12,361 nt of DNA from Clostridia bacterium. Its GTDB lineage: Bacteria > Bacillota > Clostridia > Oscillospirales > CAG-382. Where the stretch lies: contig CAAEPN010000208.1 in assembly GCA_900757905.1 (NCBI GenBank), forward strand, positions 1-12,361. Reading direction: 5' to 3'. The notes under the pieces are model-generated. The model worked only from the letters and a program-made list of their open reading frames with translations, searched no databases and was not told the origin of the DNA. The position numbers and the translations under genes were made by a program. Shown in pieces: positions 1-7,971 of this stretch (positions within the stretch are counted from its first letter, which is position 1; each line of letters begins with the position of its first letter).

Positions 1-303
1 CACAGCTTCGGCGCGCACACGCATTTAGAGCTTCGCGTCAAGGGCACGGAATACAAGAGCCTTGATATTTCCGAGTTTACCGGGATTCCGAACAAGGTCG
101 GCATTTACGAGTACAAGGAGGACAGCGTGAAGCAGAACAAATACAGCTACGATGATACCGTGGACGCTATGATCTGTGACGGTGTGACCGACGTCAAGAA
201 CATGCAGAACTGGGAGAAAATGCTTGATGGGAGGGAGAAGTTGGAAGCAGAGTATGTCAAGGAAATCTTCCGGCGATATCATGAGAAACTGAATCAGAAA
301 TAA
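1..303 (+). CDS. M23-type peptidase / endolysin-like protein, C-terminal fragment
   Basis: The reading frame is open from the first base and stops with TAA at 301-303, so only the last 100 residues are visible. Near the visible start is SFGAHTHLELR, which resembles the HxH zinc-ligand strand that closes the LytM/M23 metallopeptidase fold (cell-wall endopeptidases). A short linker (ISEFTGIPNKVGIYEYK) follows. Then comes a helical tail, YDDTVDAMICDGVTDVKNMQNWEKML to the end, of the kind found at the C-terminus of phage or mobile-element endolysins in Clostridia and probably helping in cell-wall recognition. The catalytic upstream half is outside the window, so activity cannot be judged. It is the only plus-strand gene at this end and is followed at once by a terminator. 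It could belong to a prophage or conjugative element. The family call is from motif memory and is moderate. Confidence 0.6.
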   Translation, partial: HSFGAHTHLELRVKGTEYKSLDISEFTGIPNKVGIYEYKEDSVKQNKYSYDDTVDAMICDGVTDVKNMQNWEKMLDGREKLEAEYVKEIFRRYHEKLNQK

Positions 304-307
304 GAAA

Positions 308-345
308 AGCACCGAGCAGAAATTAATCTGTTCGGTACTTTTTTG
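308..345 (+). terminator. Rho-independent terminator of the endolysin-like gene
   Basis: A 12-position stem (308-319 with 328-339, one C-A mismatch and one G-T wobble) closes an 8-base A/T loop and runs straight into a T tract at 340-344. It starts five bases after the stop codon of the plus-strand fragment, as expected for an intrinsic terminator. Confidence 0.8.
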
Positions 346-397
346 TTTGTCCAAATACTGTCTTAAAAAAGACGAAAGCGTTCGGATTATTCTTCAT

Positions 398-472
398 TGG
401 TGACCCCTGGGAGAATCGAACTCCCGTTTTCGCCGTGAGAGGGCGATGTCTTAGCCGCTTGACCAAGGGGCC
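398..472 (-). tRNA. tRNA-Glu (anticodon CTC), CCA encoded
   Basis: On the minus strand the sequence folds into a full cloverleaf. The acceptor stem is GGCCCCT with AGGGGTC. The anticodon stem is TCGCC/GGCGA around the loop CTCTCAC, giving anticodon CTC, which reads GAG (Glu). The T arm is GGGAG-TTCGATT-CTCCC. The discriminator A (401) is followed by an encoded CCA (400-398). A good sigma-A promoter sits 19 bases upstream. Just downstream a weak hairpin with a T-rich tail (about 364-385, minus strand) may end transcription. The 3' end points at the endolysin-like gene fragment, which is the orientation seen when an element integrates into a tRNA 3' end. Confidence 0.93.
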
Positions 473-490
473 GTACCGCAGTACTTGTAT

Positions 491-519
491 ACTATATCAC
501 AAAAGTGGCGGTTTGTCAA
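491..519 (-). promoter_or_regulatory. Promoter of tRNA-Glu
   Basis: On the minus strand there is a perfect -35 TTGACA (514-519), a 17-base spacer and -10 TATAGT (491-496). The start point would fall a few bases before the mature tRNA 5' end at 472, so transcription gives a short precursor. The consensus quality fits a stable-RNA promoter. Confidence 0.88.
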
Positions 520-572
520 CTGTTTTTGGCAAAAAAATGTGATTTGTCGTTTTTTTCTTACCAAAATACAAG

Positions 573-631
573 AAAGAGCAAAGAATACCTGACGGCGTAA
601 TGCCGCAAAGACCTCTTCCCTGCTCTTTTTT
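573..631 (-). terminator. Probable terminator after rnhA (imperfect, perhaps bidirectional)
   Basis: The complementary arms AAGAGCA (574-580) and TGCTCTT (621-627) enclose a longer imperfect stem and an inner GC hairpin (ACGGC-GTAAT-GCCG region, about 592-605). It begins two bases after the rnhA stop. On the minus strand it is followed by a broken T-rich stretch (TTTCTTGTATTTT). On the plus strand it is followed by an uninterrupted T run (625-631), so it may also block plus-strand transcription. Confidence 0.5.
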
Positions 632-633
632 CA

Positions 634-1068
634 CTATAAACTGTCGGCAAAGGCGGTTGCCAACTCGTCACAACGTTCATTGAGCGGCGTGCCGTTATGC
701 CCTTTTACCCAAACAAACGTGACGTTATGCGTATCAAGCAGCAAAAGTAACTTTTCCCACAAATCAACGTTCAAGGCCGGCTTGCCATCCGATTTTTTCC
801 AGTTTTTCTTTTTCCAACCATACACCCAACCTTTATTGATCGCGTCAGTCAGATATTTGGAATCGGAATACAATTCCACCTCACACGGTTCTTTTAATGC
901 AGCAAGCGCCTCAATAGCCGCCGTCAGCTCCATTTTATTGTTGGTAGTGGACGCGTCGCCGCCCGAAAGCTCTCTTTTCTTATCGCCGTACACGAGCACC
1001 GCGCCCCAACCGCCTTTACCGGGATTTCCGCGGCAAGCACCGTCGGTATAGATCGTTACTTTTTTCAT
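634..1068 (-). CDS. rnhA: Ribonuclease HI
   Basis: A 144-residue protein with the full set of RNase HI motifs; the enzyme cuts the RNA strand of RNA-DNA hybrids (R-loops, Okazaki primers) in the cytoplasm. The carboxylates are all visible: D9 in YTDGACRGNPG, E47 in NNKMEL, D69 in YSDSKYL and D134 in NERCDELA, with the flexible-loop histidine H124 in VKGHNGTPLN. The basic handle region (GWKKKNWKK, near 84-92) typical of the E. coli-type enzyme is present. The length is close to the usual 150-155. The start ATG (1066-1068) overlaps the stop of the upstream lipoprotein gene as ATGA, and no strong separate ribosome binding site is seen, so it is probably translated by coupling. It is the last gene of a leftward unit with the GH99-like gene and the lipoprotein. 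Confidence 0.96.
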   Translation of the reverse strand: MKKVTIYTDGACRGNPGKGGWGAVLVYGDKKRELSGGDASTTNNKMELTAAIEALAALKEPCEVELYSDSKYLTDAINKGWVYGWKKKNWKKSDGKPALNVDLWEKLLLLLDTHNVTFVWVKGHNGTPLNERCDELATAFADSL

Positions 1069-1433
1069 TCTGCCGCCGTTTCCGCCTCATCGTTTTTCGG
1101 AGTTTCCACGCGCTTATACTCCACGCCGCCCAAGGTGAGCGTATCGTCCTTAACGCTGTATTCGAGCGTCACGGTACTGGTCGGATCCTCTTGCACGTAG
1201 ATCTCCAATTTTCCGTTTTTGACGCGATAACAGTTTTCCGTGCCGTCGGCATTTCCGAAAAAGCCGGTCACGGTACGGTCGATAAATTTGCCATCCGACG
1301 TGAATTCAATGATCTGTTCCGAGCCATACAGCTCACACGACCACACGCCGACCACATTTCCCTTGTTTGCGCACGCGCAAAGCAAACAAACTGCGGCAAG
1401 AAACACAGGAATAAATCCCAGTAGTTTTTTCAT
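1065..1433 (-). CDS. Small secreted lipoprotein (lipocalin-like / DUF5640-type)
   Basis: A 122-residue protein that starts with a lipoprotein signal peptide: KK, a hydrophobic stretch (about 4-18), and the lipobox L18-C19-A20-C21, with C21 as the lipidated cysteine. The mature part has the pattern NVVGVWSCELYG, then IIEFTSDGKFIDR, then a run of beta strands ending in LTLGGVEYKRV. That pattern resembles the small lipocalin-like domains (DUF5640-type) common in Clostridia. The last ten or so residues are acidic and probably disordered. The ribosome binding site AGAGGA lies 8 bases before the ATG. The stop overlaps the rnhA start by 4 bases, and the gene begins 33 bases after the GH99-like gene. 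No enzymatic residues are recognisable; binding of a small ligand or an envelope role is only an inference. Confidence 0.8.
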   Translation of the reverse strand: MKKLLGFIPVFLAAVCLLCACANKGNVVGVWSCELYGSEQIIEFTSDGKFIDRTVTGFFGNADGTENCYRVKNGKLEIYVQEDPTSTVTLEYSVKDDTLTLGGVEYKRVETPKNDEAETAAE

Positions 1434-1466
1434 ATCAAAATCCTCTTTTCTGTCAATCTTCCTCAG

Positions 1467-4400
1467 TCATCCGACCTCGGCCGTAACCGACGCGCCGCCC
1501 GGACGCAATGTCCGCAAGCCGCTCCACAGGTAAGCTTTTACCGTTTTCGTCTCCGGAACGCCGGAAAATACTGTCGAAAAGGAACCGTCCGTCGCGACTG
1601 TCGGCATTTGAAGCGTCATAAAGCGGCCATCTTTGTCATACAACGCCACGATGAGTGTCATTCCCGACGGCAATGCCTGTCCGGCGCTGCCGGTCACAGT
1701 CACTTTTCCGGTCGAGTCCATGCCGGCATAGCTTACCGAAAGCTCCGCATTTGTTGTTTTGGTAATCACCAGATTATCCACATAAAATTCCAACGCTTTG
1801 CCGTTTTCGGGGTTGGCATAGATACGGAACGAATCCGTCGAACGGATAAAGGCATATTCCGGCACGGTAAAGGTGCGCTCCACATGCTGCCATTGAGCGG
1901 AATTGCTGTACGAGGCAGGGTCTGCCGCCGACAGGATGTGGTCGTCCGGATTTTTCTTGCCGTACTGTGATGGGTCGTCAAAACGCGGATCGGTATGGAT
2001 TGTTGTTTTGATTTGGGTTTTGGTATCGCCTTCAAAAGCGCCGGCCATTACATCATAGCTTACGGTATAGGTAGCGCCGGCTTCGAAATTCATGGCATAT
2101 TCCATATTCGTATACGTACCGGCCGAATTCGGTACGACACGGTAAACACGGTTAGACGAATCGGTCGGGTCAGTCACTACCGAAAGGTTCGCATTTCCGG
2201 AAACAAACGGCATTATTCCGTCCTCCGCGTCAAAGGAAACGCTTGTGAACTTTTCGGTTTTTTTGGTTTCTGCCGGAATCAGACGGATATATTTGATATA
2301 GCCTTCGCTGCCGGTGGCGTTGAACGGGTCAACACGGATCTCGGTAATGGTATCCTTCCAATAGATACAATCTGTGAGCTTCAGACGGTAGGTCTTAAAC
2401 GCACCGCCGGTGCTTAACGATTCATAGCCGCATGACACCTGTTTTTTCTCGTCCCAGTTACTGTCGTTATCCGTGATAAAGTAGCACTTAAGGAAATCGC
2501 TTCCGCCGCGCTTGCTGTTATAGGAAAGGCAAATTTCAAAATCGGTGTATGCCGTAGAATCGAGCGATATCTTTCCCGACTGCATGCGCGTATCGTTATC
2601 GGTAGCAAGCACATAGAGCTTATCGCCGGTATTATAATACGTCGCATTCATCGACCAGCCGAGAAGATGTCCGTAGCTGAAATCCCACTCGTTTTCCGGA
2701 CGGGTGAACAGATAGAAGTTGTCCGCATAATTGTTCGTTTGAATGTACAAATCACGGTTCTTTATCTGCCATTTAAAGCCGAAGTGGTCGCAGAGCGACT
2801 GCATATAGAGTAATGGCAATCCGTCCACCGTAAACACCTCGCACGGCAGCGAAAGCGTTCCGGATTCCGTCACGGCCTTGTCGCTTCCGACTGTATAAGC
2901 GATGGTTTTATCGTCGTCTCCGTAAAACGTTAAGGTCTTTGACGCATAGTCCCACTCAAAGTGCAGGTTCATAATATAGCCTTCGGCAATCGACGGGTCA
3001 AACGGATAGTACATATTTCCGCCGCGTTCAACCGGAAGCACCGACGAGGACATCGGATTTTCGTCGATAACGAGTTTTCCTGCGCCGAGTCCTTCGACGC
3101 TGCGCACCGAAAAGCGCACGCCGGAACGGTCAGCCGGGTAGATACGGATTTTGTCTAACGTTCCTTTCGTGTCTCCAAGCTCTATCGTATAGGTCCTTTC
3201 GCCGCCGGCTAAAGCGGTAAAGACAAGCTCGTTCTTCTTGGCGTACAGAGGACTTGCCGTGGAGGTATAATAGACCTTCACCTCGGTATCCTGCGAAACG
3301 CTCATGGTGATCCGGAAAGCATCTATTGAGCTTAAGGACATACCAACCGTATCGCGCGACTCGATATAAGTAAGATACGAGGCGTTCGACTGCGACACGC
3401 CGCTTACCGCGCCATCAAAGGAAACGCCTGACGCGCCTGCAACGCGGAAAGCAAGCGGCTCGTCAAAGGTGACCGTTTCAAGCGGAAACAGCGTTTCTTC
3501 GGGATCGTTCTTCTCGCTGTCAAGACGGCGAAGAAGTCTTACGTGCTGCGGATAGTTTTTGGTAATGCGCGCAAGCTGCGTTTCGTTCGGGATCACGTCG
3601 TTATGGGCGGTATCATCGTCAGTGAACACCTTGCGGATCGTATCGAGATAGCCGAATCCGTTTAATTTTTCTGCCGGCATGATATATGTGCCTTCGCCGT
3701 ATTCATTCCAGGTAGAAAGCATCATAAAGCGCTCTTGCCAGGTCTTTTTCGGATAGGTCTCAAAATAGGTATCGCGTATCCACATAAGGCCGCGCTCATA
3801 ATCGGAGAGCGACATGTTCGGATATCTCTTGCCGTGCCACGGCAGGCTGTTAAAGCCGGTGCTGAGGGTAGGCACGGTATAAGTCTTGCCGACGTCGGCG
3901 CAGGATTTAATGCGGCCGATGGAGTAATCGACGTCATAGCCCTTGGTGCCCCAGTTATAGGCATAACAGCCGTCAAGACCGGCGTCGAGCAAGGTCTGCG
4001 AGTCCCAAGCGTTGCTTGCAAGGATGATCAGATCGTCAAAGCCTAACTTTTTGACCTCTTCGCGCAGATAGTCAAGCTCGGTCTTGCAGGCAGCATTCGA
4101 ACCCATATCGTTGATAAAGTGGTTGATACCGAACACCAAAAGCACCGGCTTATTGTCGATGACCATATAGCGGCTGTCCTTGAAGTAGTTTTCAATCCAG
4201 AACGGCACAAAATACGAGCGGAACGCGTTGCTGTTTTCGGGATGTGCGCCGTTGGCAGCCTCCCAGATAATGCAGTACTTCATTTTATCGCTGTAGCGCG
4301 CATTCATGAAGCCGTCGTGCAGATGAATGGAGTTACGCGTGGTTTTGAGCGGTGCGTTCCGGTTATCGGCATACCAGCAGAACGCCTGAAAATCGACGCC

Positions 4401-5735
4401 ATGTTCGGTTAAAAATTTGATTTCCCAGTCAGCGGTCTCTGCCGAGCCTTCGTCGTAATAGCCGAGCACCGGACGGTATTCTTCATACGGCGTGACGCAC
4501 GACCAGCCGTGATTGGAGGTATACGCCCAAAGCGAGCAAACGTTAAGGCCGACGATGTTGTCATCCGAGTCGGTCGGAATGACCGGTTCAGGAACATAAT
4601 CGTCCTTTTCAACAATGGAAACAAGACGGATATCGTCAAAGCGCATACCGTTCTGAGAGCCGGTCAGGTTTATGGTATCGACGCCGTCGGTCTCGGTTTC
4701 CAAAAGCACCTCCGCCACGTTGCGGCCGTTGAGCTTGATAAGGGCATAGCCGTTATCAAAATCCATTTCGGCGCGAACGCGGTACCAGAAATTATCGAGC
4801 ATATCGCTGTAAACCGATTCGCCGTTGCAGGAAATCGCGCCTCGTGCAATGGTAAAGGAAAGCACCTCGTCTTTGCCGTCAAGAAGTACGACAGAGTTGT
4901 TCGAGCCGGCGTTCGACAGGAAGCAGAAATCAAAGGCCTGCTTGCCGTCTGTGCGGGCAAAGCTCTTTTCAAGAAGCGCGCCTTTCTGCACATAGCCGAC
5001 CGAATTCTGAATATAGGCGTTTGCCGGGGCGCTCGACTTCCAGCCGTAAGGAATCTGCTTGGATGAGCCGGTATAGTAGGTGAAATCGTCGTGGAGCGTA
5101 TAGTTTGCCACTAATTTCAATCCGCTCGGAACAACCGTCAGGGTATCTTCGGGCGTGGTGGCAAAAGCGAAGCGATGGATATTATCCGACAAAAGGTCAC
5201 TGTCGCCGCAATTGGTATCGGCAATGACGGTATTGGCCCGGCCGGTCTCAAAATCAAGCGTGATGAGAATATGAAAGCGTGCCGAGGTGTTCGAGGGCGT
5301 ATAGACTTTGCGGCGGCCGTCCTTTTCCAAAAGGTAAAATGCACCGTCGTCGGTTTCAAGCTGATAGGTGACGTTTTTTTCCGAATCGGTCAATACGAGC
5401 TTCAATCCGTCAAAGCCCTCTCGGAACAGCAACGAGGTCTCAAGCGTTGCAACGCCCTCGTCCATAAGATTCAGATCGCGGTAAAGGGAGCTTCCGCGAA
5501 GGTTGCTTACGTCTTTTAACACATCATAGCCGCCGGCAATGGAAACGCGTAAATTTCCGCCGCGGTTATCGAGCGTCCAACCGGCTTGGATACCCTCATG
5601 CGAGCCGGCATAGGTGGAATTGTAGCTTAACGTATACGGCTCATAGGCGGCATATTCCGAAAATGCGAAAGCTGCGGCAAGCATCCCTCCGGCAAGAAGG
5701 CCGAAAAGACTTTTTTTGATTCGGGTTTGATTCAT
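1467..5735 (-). CDS. Giant secreted GH99/WbsX-like multidomain glycosidase-type protein
   Basis: A 1422-residue exported protein. Residues 1-24 or 1-30 form a Sec signal peptide (RIKK, hydrophobic core, AFA cleavage motif at 22-24). Two beta-sandwich, laminin-G/CBM-like regions follow (about 35-215 and 216-385). The region about 392-700 matches the GH99-like/WbsX TIM-barrel: NIVGLNVCSLWAY, GVDFQAFCWYADN, MVIDNKPVLLVFG, and STWNEYGEGTYIMP with E678 and E681. In GH99 endo-alpha-mannosidases two glutamates with this spacing lie in a WNEWxEG motif and are the active-site pair; here W becomes Y and H becomes G. Another beta region (about 720-880), a copper-amine-oxidase-N-like domain (about 884-1000), a CBM-like domain (about 1015-1153), a CenC/CBM4_9-like domain (about 1165-1325) and a C-terminal Ig-like domain (about 1330-1422) follow. 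No LPXTG, SLH or dockerin is seen. The ribosome binding site AGAGGAG is 8 bases before the ATG. The likely substrate is an extracellular glycan; activity is unproven. Confidence 0.82.
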   Translation of the reverse strand: MNQTRIKKSLFGLLAGGMLAAAFAFSEYAAYEPYTLSYNSTYAGSHEGIQAGWTLDNRGGNLRVSIAGGYDVLKDVSNLRGSSLYRDLNLMDEGVATLETSLLFREGFDGLKLVLTDSEKNVTYQLETDDGAFYLLEKDGRRKVYTPSNTSARFHILITLDFETGRANTVIADTNCGDSDLLSDNIHRFAFATTPEDTLTVVPSGLKLVANYTLHDDFTYYTGSSKQIPYGWKSSAPANAYIQNSVGYVQKGALLEKSFARTDGKQAFDFCFLSNAGSNNSVVLLDGKDEVLSFTIARGAISCNGESVYSDMLDNFWYRVRAEMDFDNGYALIKLNGRNVAEVLLETETDGVDTINLTGSQNGMRFDDIRLVSIVEKDDYVPEPVIPTDSDDNIVGLNVCSLWAYTSNHGWSCVTPYEEYRPVLGYYDEGSAETADWEIKFLTEHGVDFQAFCWYADNRNAPLKTTRNSIHLHDGFMNARYSDKMKYCIIWEAANGAHPENSNAFRSYFVPFWIENYFKDSRYMVIDNKPVLLVFGINHFINDMGSNAACKTELDYLREEVKKLGFDDLIILASNAWDSQTLLDAGLDGCYAYNWGTKGYDVDYSIGRIKSCADVGKTYTVPTLSTGFNSLPWHGKRYPNMSLSDYERGLMWIRDTYFETYPKKTWQERFMMLSTWNEYGEGTYIMPAEKLNGFGYLDTIRKVFTDDDTAHNDVIPNETQLARITKNYPQHVRLLRRLDSEKNDPEETLFPLETVTFDEPLAFRVAGASGVSFDGAVSGVSQSNASYLTYIESRDTVGMSLSSIDAFRITMSVSQDTEVKVYYTSTASPLYAKKNELVFTALAGGERTYTIELGDTKGTLDKIRIYPADRSGVRFSVRSVEGLGAGKLVIDENPMSSSVLPVERGGNMYYPFDPSIAEGYIMNLHFEWDYASKTLTFYGDDDKTIAYTVGSDKAVTESGTLSLPCEVFTVDGLPLLYMQSLCDHFGFKWQIKNRDLYIQTNNYADNFYLFTRPENEWDFSYGHLLGWSMNATYYNTGDKLYVLATDNDTRMQSGKISLDSTAYTDFEICLSYNSKRGGSDFLKCYFITDNDSNWDEKKQVSCGYESLSTGGAFKTYRLKLTDCIYWKDTITEIRVDPFNATGSEGYIKYIRLIPAETKKTEKFTSVSFDAEDGIMPFVSGNANLSVVTDPTDSSNRVYRVVPNSAGTYTNMEYAMNFEAGATYTVSYDVMAGAFEGDTKTQIKTTIHTDPRFDDPSQYGKKNPDDHILSAADPASYSNSAQWQHVERTFTVPEYAFIRSTDSFRIYANPENGKALEFYVDNLVITKTTNAELSVSYAGMDSTGKVTVTGSAGQALPSGMTLIVALYDKDGRFMTLQMPTVATDGSFSTVFSGVPETKTVKAYLWSGLRTLRPGGASVTAEVG

Positions 5736-5777
5736 AGCGGGAACTCCTCTTTTTGCGATTCATACTGATATCGGTAT

Positions 5778-5806
5778 ATTATAGCATACATTTAAAAGTT
5801 TTGCAA
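5778..5806 (-). promoter_or_regulatory. Promoter of the GH99-like / lipoprotein / rnhA unit
   Basis: On the minus strand there is -35 TTGCAA (5801-5806), a 17-base spacer and -10 TATAAT (5778-5783) with an extended TG one base upstream (TGCTATAAT). Transcription would start near 5771, giving a leader of about 35 bases before the ATG. No operator is obvious. Confidence 0.85.
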
Positions 5807-5845
5807 GGATTTCCATGCGTTAGATGAACATTCGTGAAATGTAAC

Positions 5846-5891
5846 GAAAAACCGCGCTTTATCTTGTGCAACTTGCAGGATAAAGCGCGGT
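5846..5891 (-). terminator. Strong intrinsic terminator after vanZ
   Basis: A perfect 13-bp stem (5851-5863 with 5879-5891, ACCGCGCTTTATC and its complement) closes a 15-base loop and is followed on the minus strand by a short T run. It starts four bases after the vanZ stop and separates the glmS-glmM-vanZ unit from the GH99-like promoter. Confidence 0.88.
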
Positions 5892-5894
5892 CAC

Positions 5895-6527
5895 TTATGA
5901 AATTTTTCTTTTGGGAATGTGTTTTCTTCGCATACAAGCGATAAGCTTTAAAACGAGGACGGTAAGCAAAACGCCGACAAGCGCACCGCAACTGTCAATA
6001 AACACATCTCTAAAGCGTGCGTCGCGTCCTTTGACAAACAACTGATGAAACTCGTCGCAGAACGCATAGCAAACGCAGGCAAGCCAAGCCGAAAGATGAA
6101 CGCGCCACAACACGCTCTTCTGCTCCGGCCAATCCGAATAATAGGAGCGCAAGGTCAGAAGCACCAACGCGCCAAGTCCCATAAACAGGCAGAAATGTCC
6201 CGACTTTCGGATAAACGCCTTGAATTTCAGCCGGTCGATGCCGAACCAGTTTTTGTTCGGAACCGGGTCATAGGTCTTGCTGTTGCCGCTCGGAGCAAAC
6301 GCTTCGACCGACTCGGAACCGGACGCCTTACCGGAGCTTGCCGTATTCGAGCTTTGCGTAGTTCCCACATGCTCGCCCGGTTCTAAAAAATTTACGATAA
6401 ATCGGGAAAAGTTGTCGCTTATGGCGCCTGATTTTGAGGCGTCCTGCGCTGAAAACAGAAAAATGAGAAGCATCCACATAGCCGTAAGCACGGCAAAGAG
6501 GCCTGTTCTGACTCTCGTTTTGCGCAT
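5895..6527 (-). CDS. VanZ-family membrane protein
   Basis: A 210-residue integral membrane protein of the VanZ family, named after the teicoplanin-resistance accessory protein of Enterococcus; the molecular function of the family is not settled. One membrane segment lies near the N-terminus (about 8-26, WMLLIFLFSAQ). The family motif RKSGHF (107-112) leads into a second segment, a third lies about 143-157, DEFHQLFVKGRDARFRDVFID (158-178) is the classic VanZ signature, and a last segment sits at about 179-198. Residues about 50-97 are a Ser/Gly/Asn/Pro-rich insert between the first segment and the core, longer than usual. I place the start at the ATG of MRKTRV because AAAGGG lies 8 bases before it; a GTG three codons earlier directly abuts that site. 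It starts 37 bases after glmM, so it is probably in the glmS-glmM operon. Confidence 0.88.
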   Translation of the reverse strand: MRKTRVRTGLFAVLTAMWMLLIFLFSAQDASKSGAISDNFSRFIVNFLEPGEHVGTTQSSNTASSGKASGSESVEAFAPSGNSKTYDPVPNKNWFGIDRLKFKAFIRKSGHFCLFMGLGALVLLTLRSYYSDWPEQKSVLWRVHLSAWLACVCYAFCDEFHQLFVKGRDARFRDVFIDSCGALVGVLLTVLVLKLIACMRRKHIPKRKIS

Positions 6528-6564
6528 ATCCGTCACCCTTTCCCTATTCTTTTGGCGTCATCCC

Positions 6565-7911
6565 TTAATGAAGTGCAAGACCTTTATTTTCGATGACATC
6601 GACCACTTTTTTGACAAGCGCTTCGCAGAGGTTTTCGCCCATGGCTTCGACCATGACGCGGATCACCGGCTCTGTGCCGCTCTTGCGCAGAAGAATGCGG
6701 CCGTTCTCGCCGAGCTGCTCTCTAGCAAACGTGACGGCATTCTGCACATCCGGGTCATTTACAACAGCGTCCTTATCCTCCACACGCACGTTTTTCACGA
6801 GCTGCGGATAGCGCGTAAAGCCCTCACAGAGTTTAGAGGCCGGAAGCTTGCTTTCGATAAAGACTTCCATAATTTTAAGCGCGGTGATTAAGCCGTCGCC
6901 GGTCGTAGCGTATTTGGAGAAAATGATATGGCCGGATTCCTCGCCGCCAAGGCACAAGCCATCGTTCTGCATAGCTTCGTAGACATATTTGTCGCCTACG
7001 TCAGTCTTGACATAGGAAATGCCCTTTTCGTCAAGCGCCTTGAAAAGACCCAGGTTAGACATGACAGTTGCAGCGATGGTATTTTCGGCAAGCTCGCCCT
7101 TTTGCTTCATATGACAGCCGCACAGATAAAGGATATGGTCGCCGGTCAGTACGTTTCCGTTCTCATCGACGGCAAGGCAGCGATCGGCGTCGCCGTCAAA
7201 GGCAAAGCCGATATCAAGACCGTTTTCCTTGACGAGTTTGCATAAGCCTTCGATATGCGTCGAGCCGCAGTTATTGTTGATGTTGAAGCCGGTCGGGGCA
7301 TTGTTGATAACAAAGGTATGTGCGCCGAGAGCGTCGAAAATGCTCTTAGCAAGCATCCAGGTACTGCCGTTGGAGCAGTCAAGACCGACCTTGATTCCCT
7401 TATAGGAATACTTGGCAAGCGAAATGATGTAGCCGGTATAGCGGTTTCGTCCGACGGCATAATCGACCGTACAGCCGATATCCTCGCCGGTAGCGAACGG
7501 GATTTCGCCGATAATGCCGTCGAGATAAGCCTCAATATCGGCAATAATCGATTCGCTCATCTTTTCGCCGCGGCTGTTGATGAGCTTGATACCGTTGTCG
7601 TTATAGGGGTTATGGCTGGCGGAGATCATGATGCCGCAGTCAAAATCTTCGGTACGCACGACATACGAAACCGAAGGAGTCGTGGTAACGTGAAGAAGAT
7701 ATGCGTCTGCACCGCTTGCCACAAGACCTGCAACAAGGGCATACTCGAACATATAGCTCGAACGTCTGGTATCCTTGCCGATAACGATCTTGCACTTATG
7801 CTCCTTGCCGTAATACCAGCCGAGATAACGGCCGACCTTATAGGCATGTTCGACATTCAAGGTAATATTGGCTTCGCCGCGGAAGCCGTCTGTACCGAAA
7901 TATTTTCCCAT
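6565..7911 (-). CDS. glmM: Phosphoglucosamine mutase
   Basis: A 448-residue phosphohexomutase that interconverts glucosamine-6-phosphate and glucosamine-1-phosphate, the second step toward UDP-GlcNAc for peptidoglycan. All four motif regions are present: the phosphoserine loop ISASHNPYNDNG with S99 as the phosphorylated serine, the metal-binding loop FDGDADR, the sugar-specificity loop GEESGHI, and the C-terminal phosphate-binding loop RKSGTEPVIRVM. The N-terminus MGKYFGTDGFRG matches the family start. I choose the ATG at 7909-7911; the in-frame ATG five codons upstream (7924-7926) overlaps the GGAG of the ribosome binding site for this start. The length is normal for bacterial GlmM (about 445-450). 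It lies downstream of glmS, separated by a structured gap of about 110 bases. Confidence 0.97.
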   Translation of the reverse strand: MGKYFGTDGFRGEANITLNVEHAYKVGRYLGWYYGKEHKCKIVIGKDTRRSSYMFEYALVAGLVASGADAYLLHVTTTPSVSYVVRTEDFDCGIMISASHNPYNDNGIKLINSRGEKMSESIIADIEAYLDGIIGEIPFATGEDIGCTVDYAVGRNRYTGYIISLAKYSYKGIKVGLDCSNGSTWMLAKSIFDALGAHTFVINNAPTGFNINNNCGSTHIEGLCKLVKENGLDIGFAFDGDADRCLAVDENGNVLTGDHILYLCGCHMKQKGELAENTIAATVMSNLGLFKALDEKGISYVKTDVGDKYVYEAMQNDGLCLGGEESGHIIFSKYATTGDGLITALKIMEVFIESKLPASKLCEGFTRYPQLVKNVRVEDKDAVVNDPDVQNAVTFAREQLGENGRILLRKSGTEPVIRVMVEAMGENLCEALVKKVVDVIENKGLALH

Positions 7912-7946
7912 ATATAAATTCTCCATTTACTTCTGTATTTATGCAC

Positions 7947-7960
7947 AAGGCTTTCGCCTT
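7947..7960 (-). other. Small GNRA-type hairpin before glmM
   Basis: On the minus-strand RNA, AAGGC-GAAA-GCCTT forms a 5-bp stem with a GAAA tetraloop, about 20 bases upstream of the glmM ribosome binding site. GNRA loops are unusually stable and often make tertiary contacts. No T run follows, so it is not a terminator. Its role is unknown; processing, stability or translation of glmM are possible. Confidence 0.45.
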
Positions 7961-7971
7961 ATACTTGTTTT

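Noticed and set aside
1467..1560. Cell-wall anchor (LPXTG, SLH or dockerin) at the end of the GH99-like protein
   Set aside because: The C-terminus ends in an Ig-like domain (SVTAEVG) with no sorting motif, hydrophobic tail or calcium-binding repeats.
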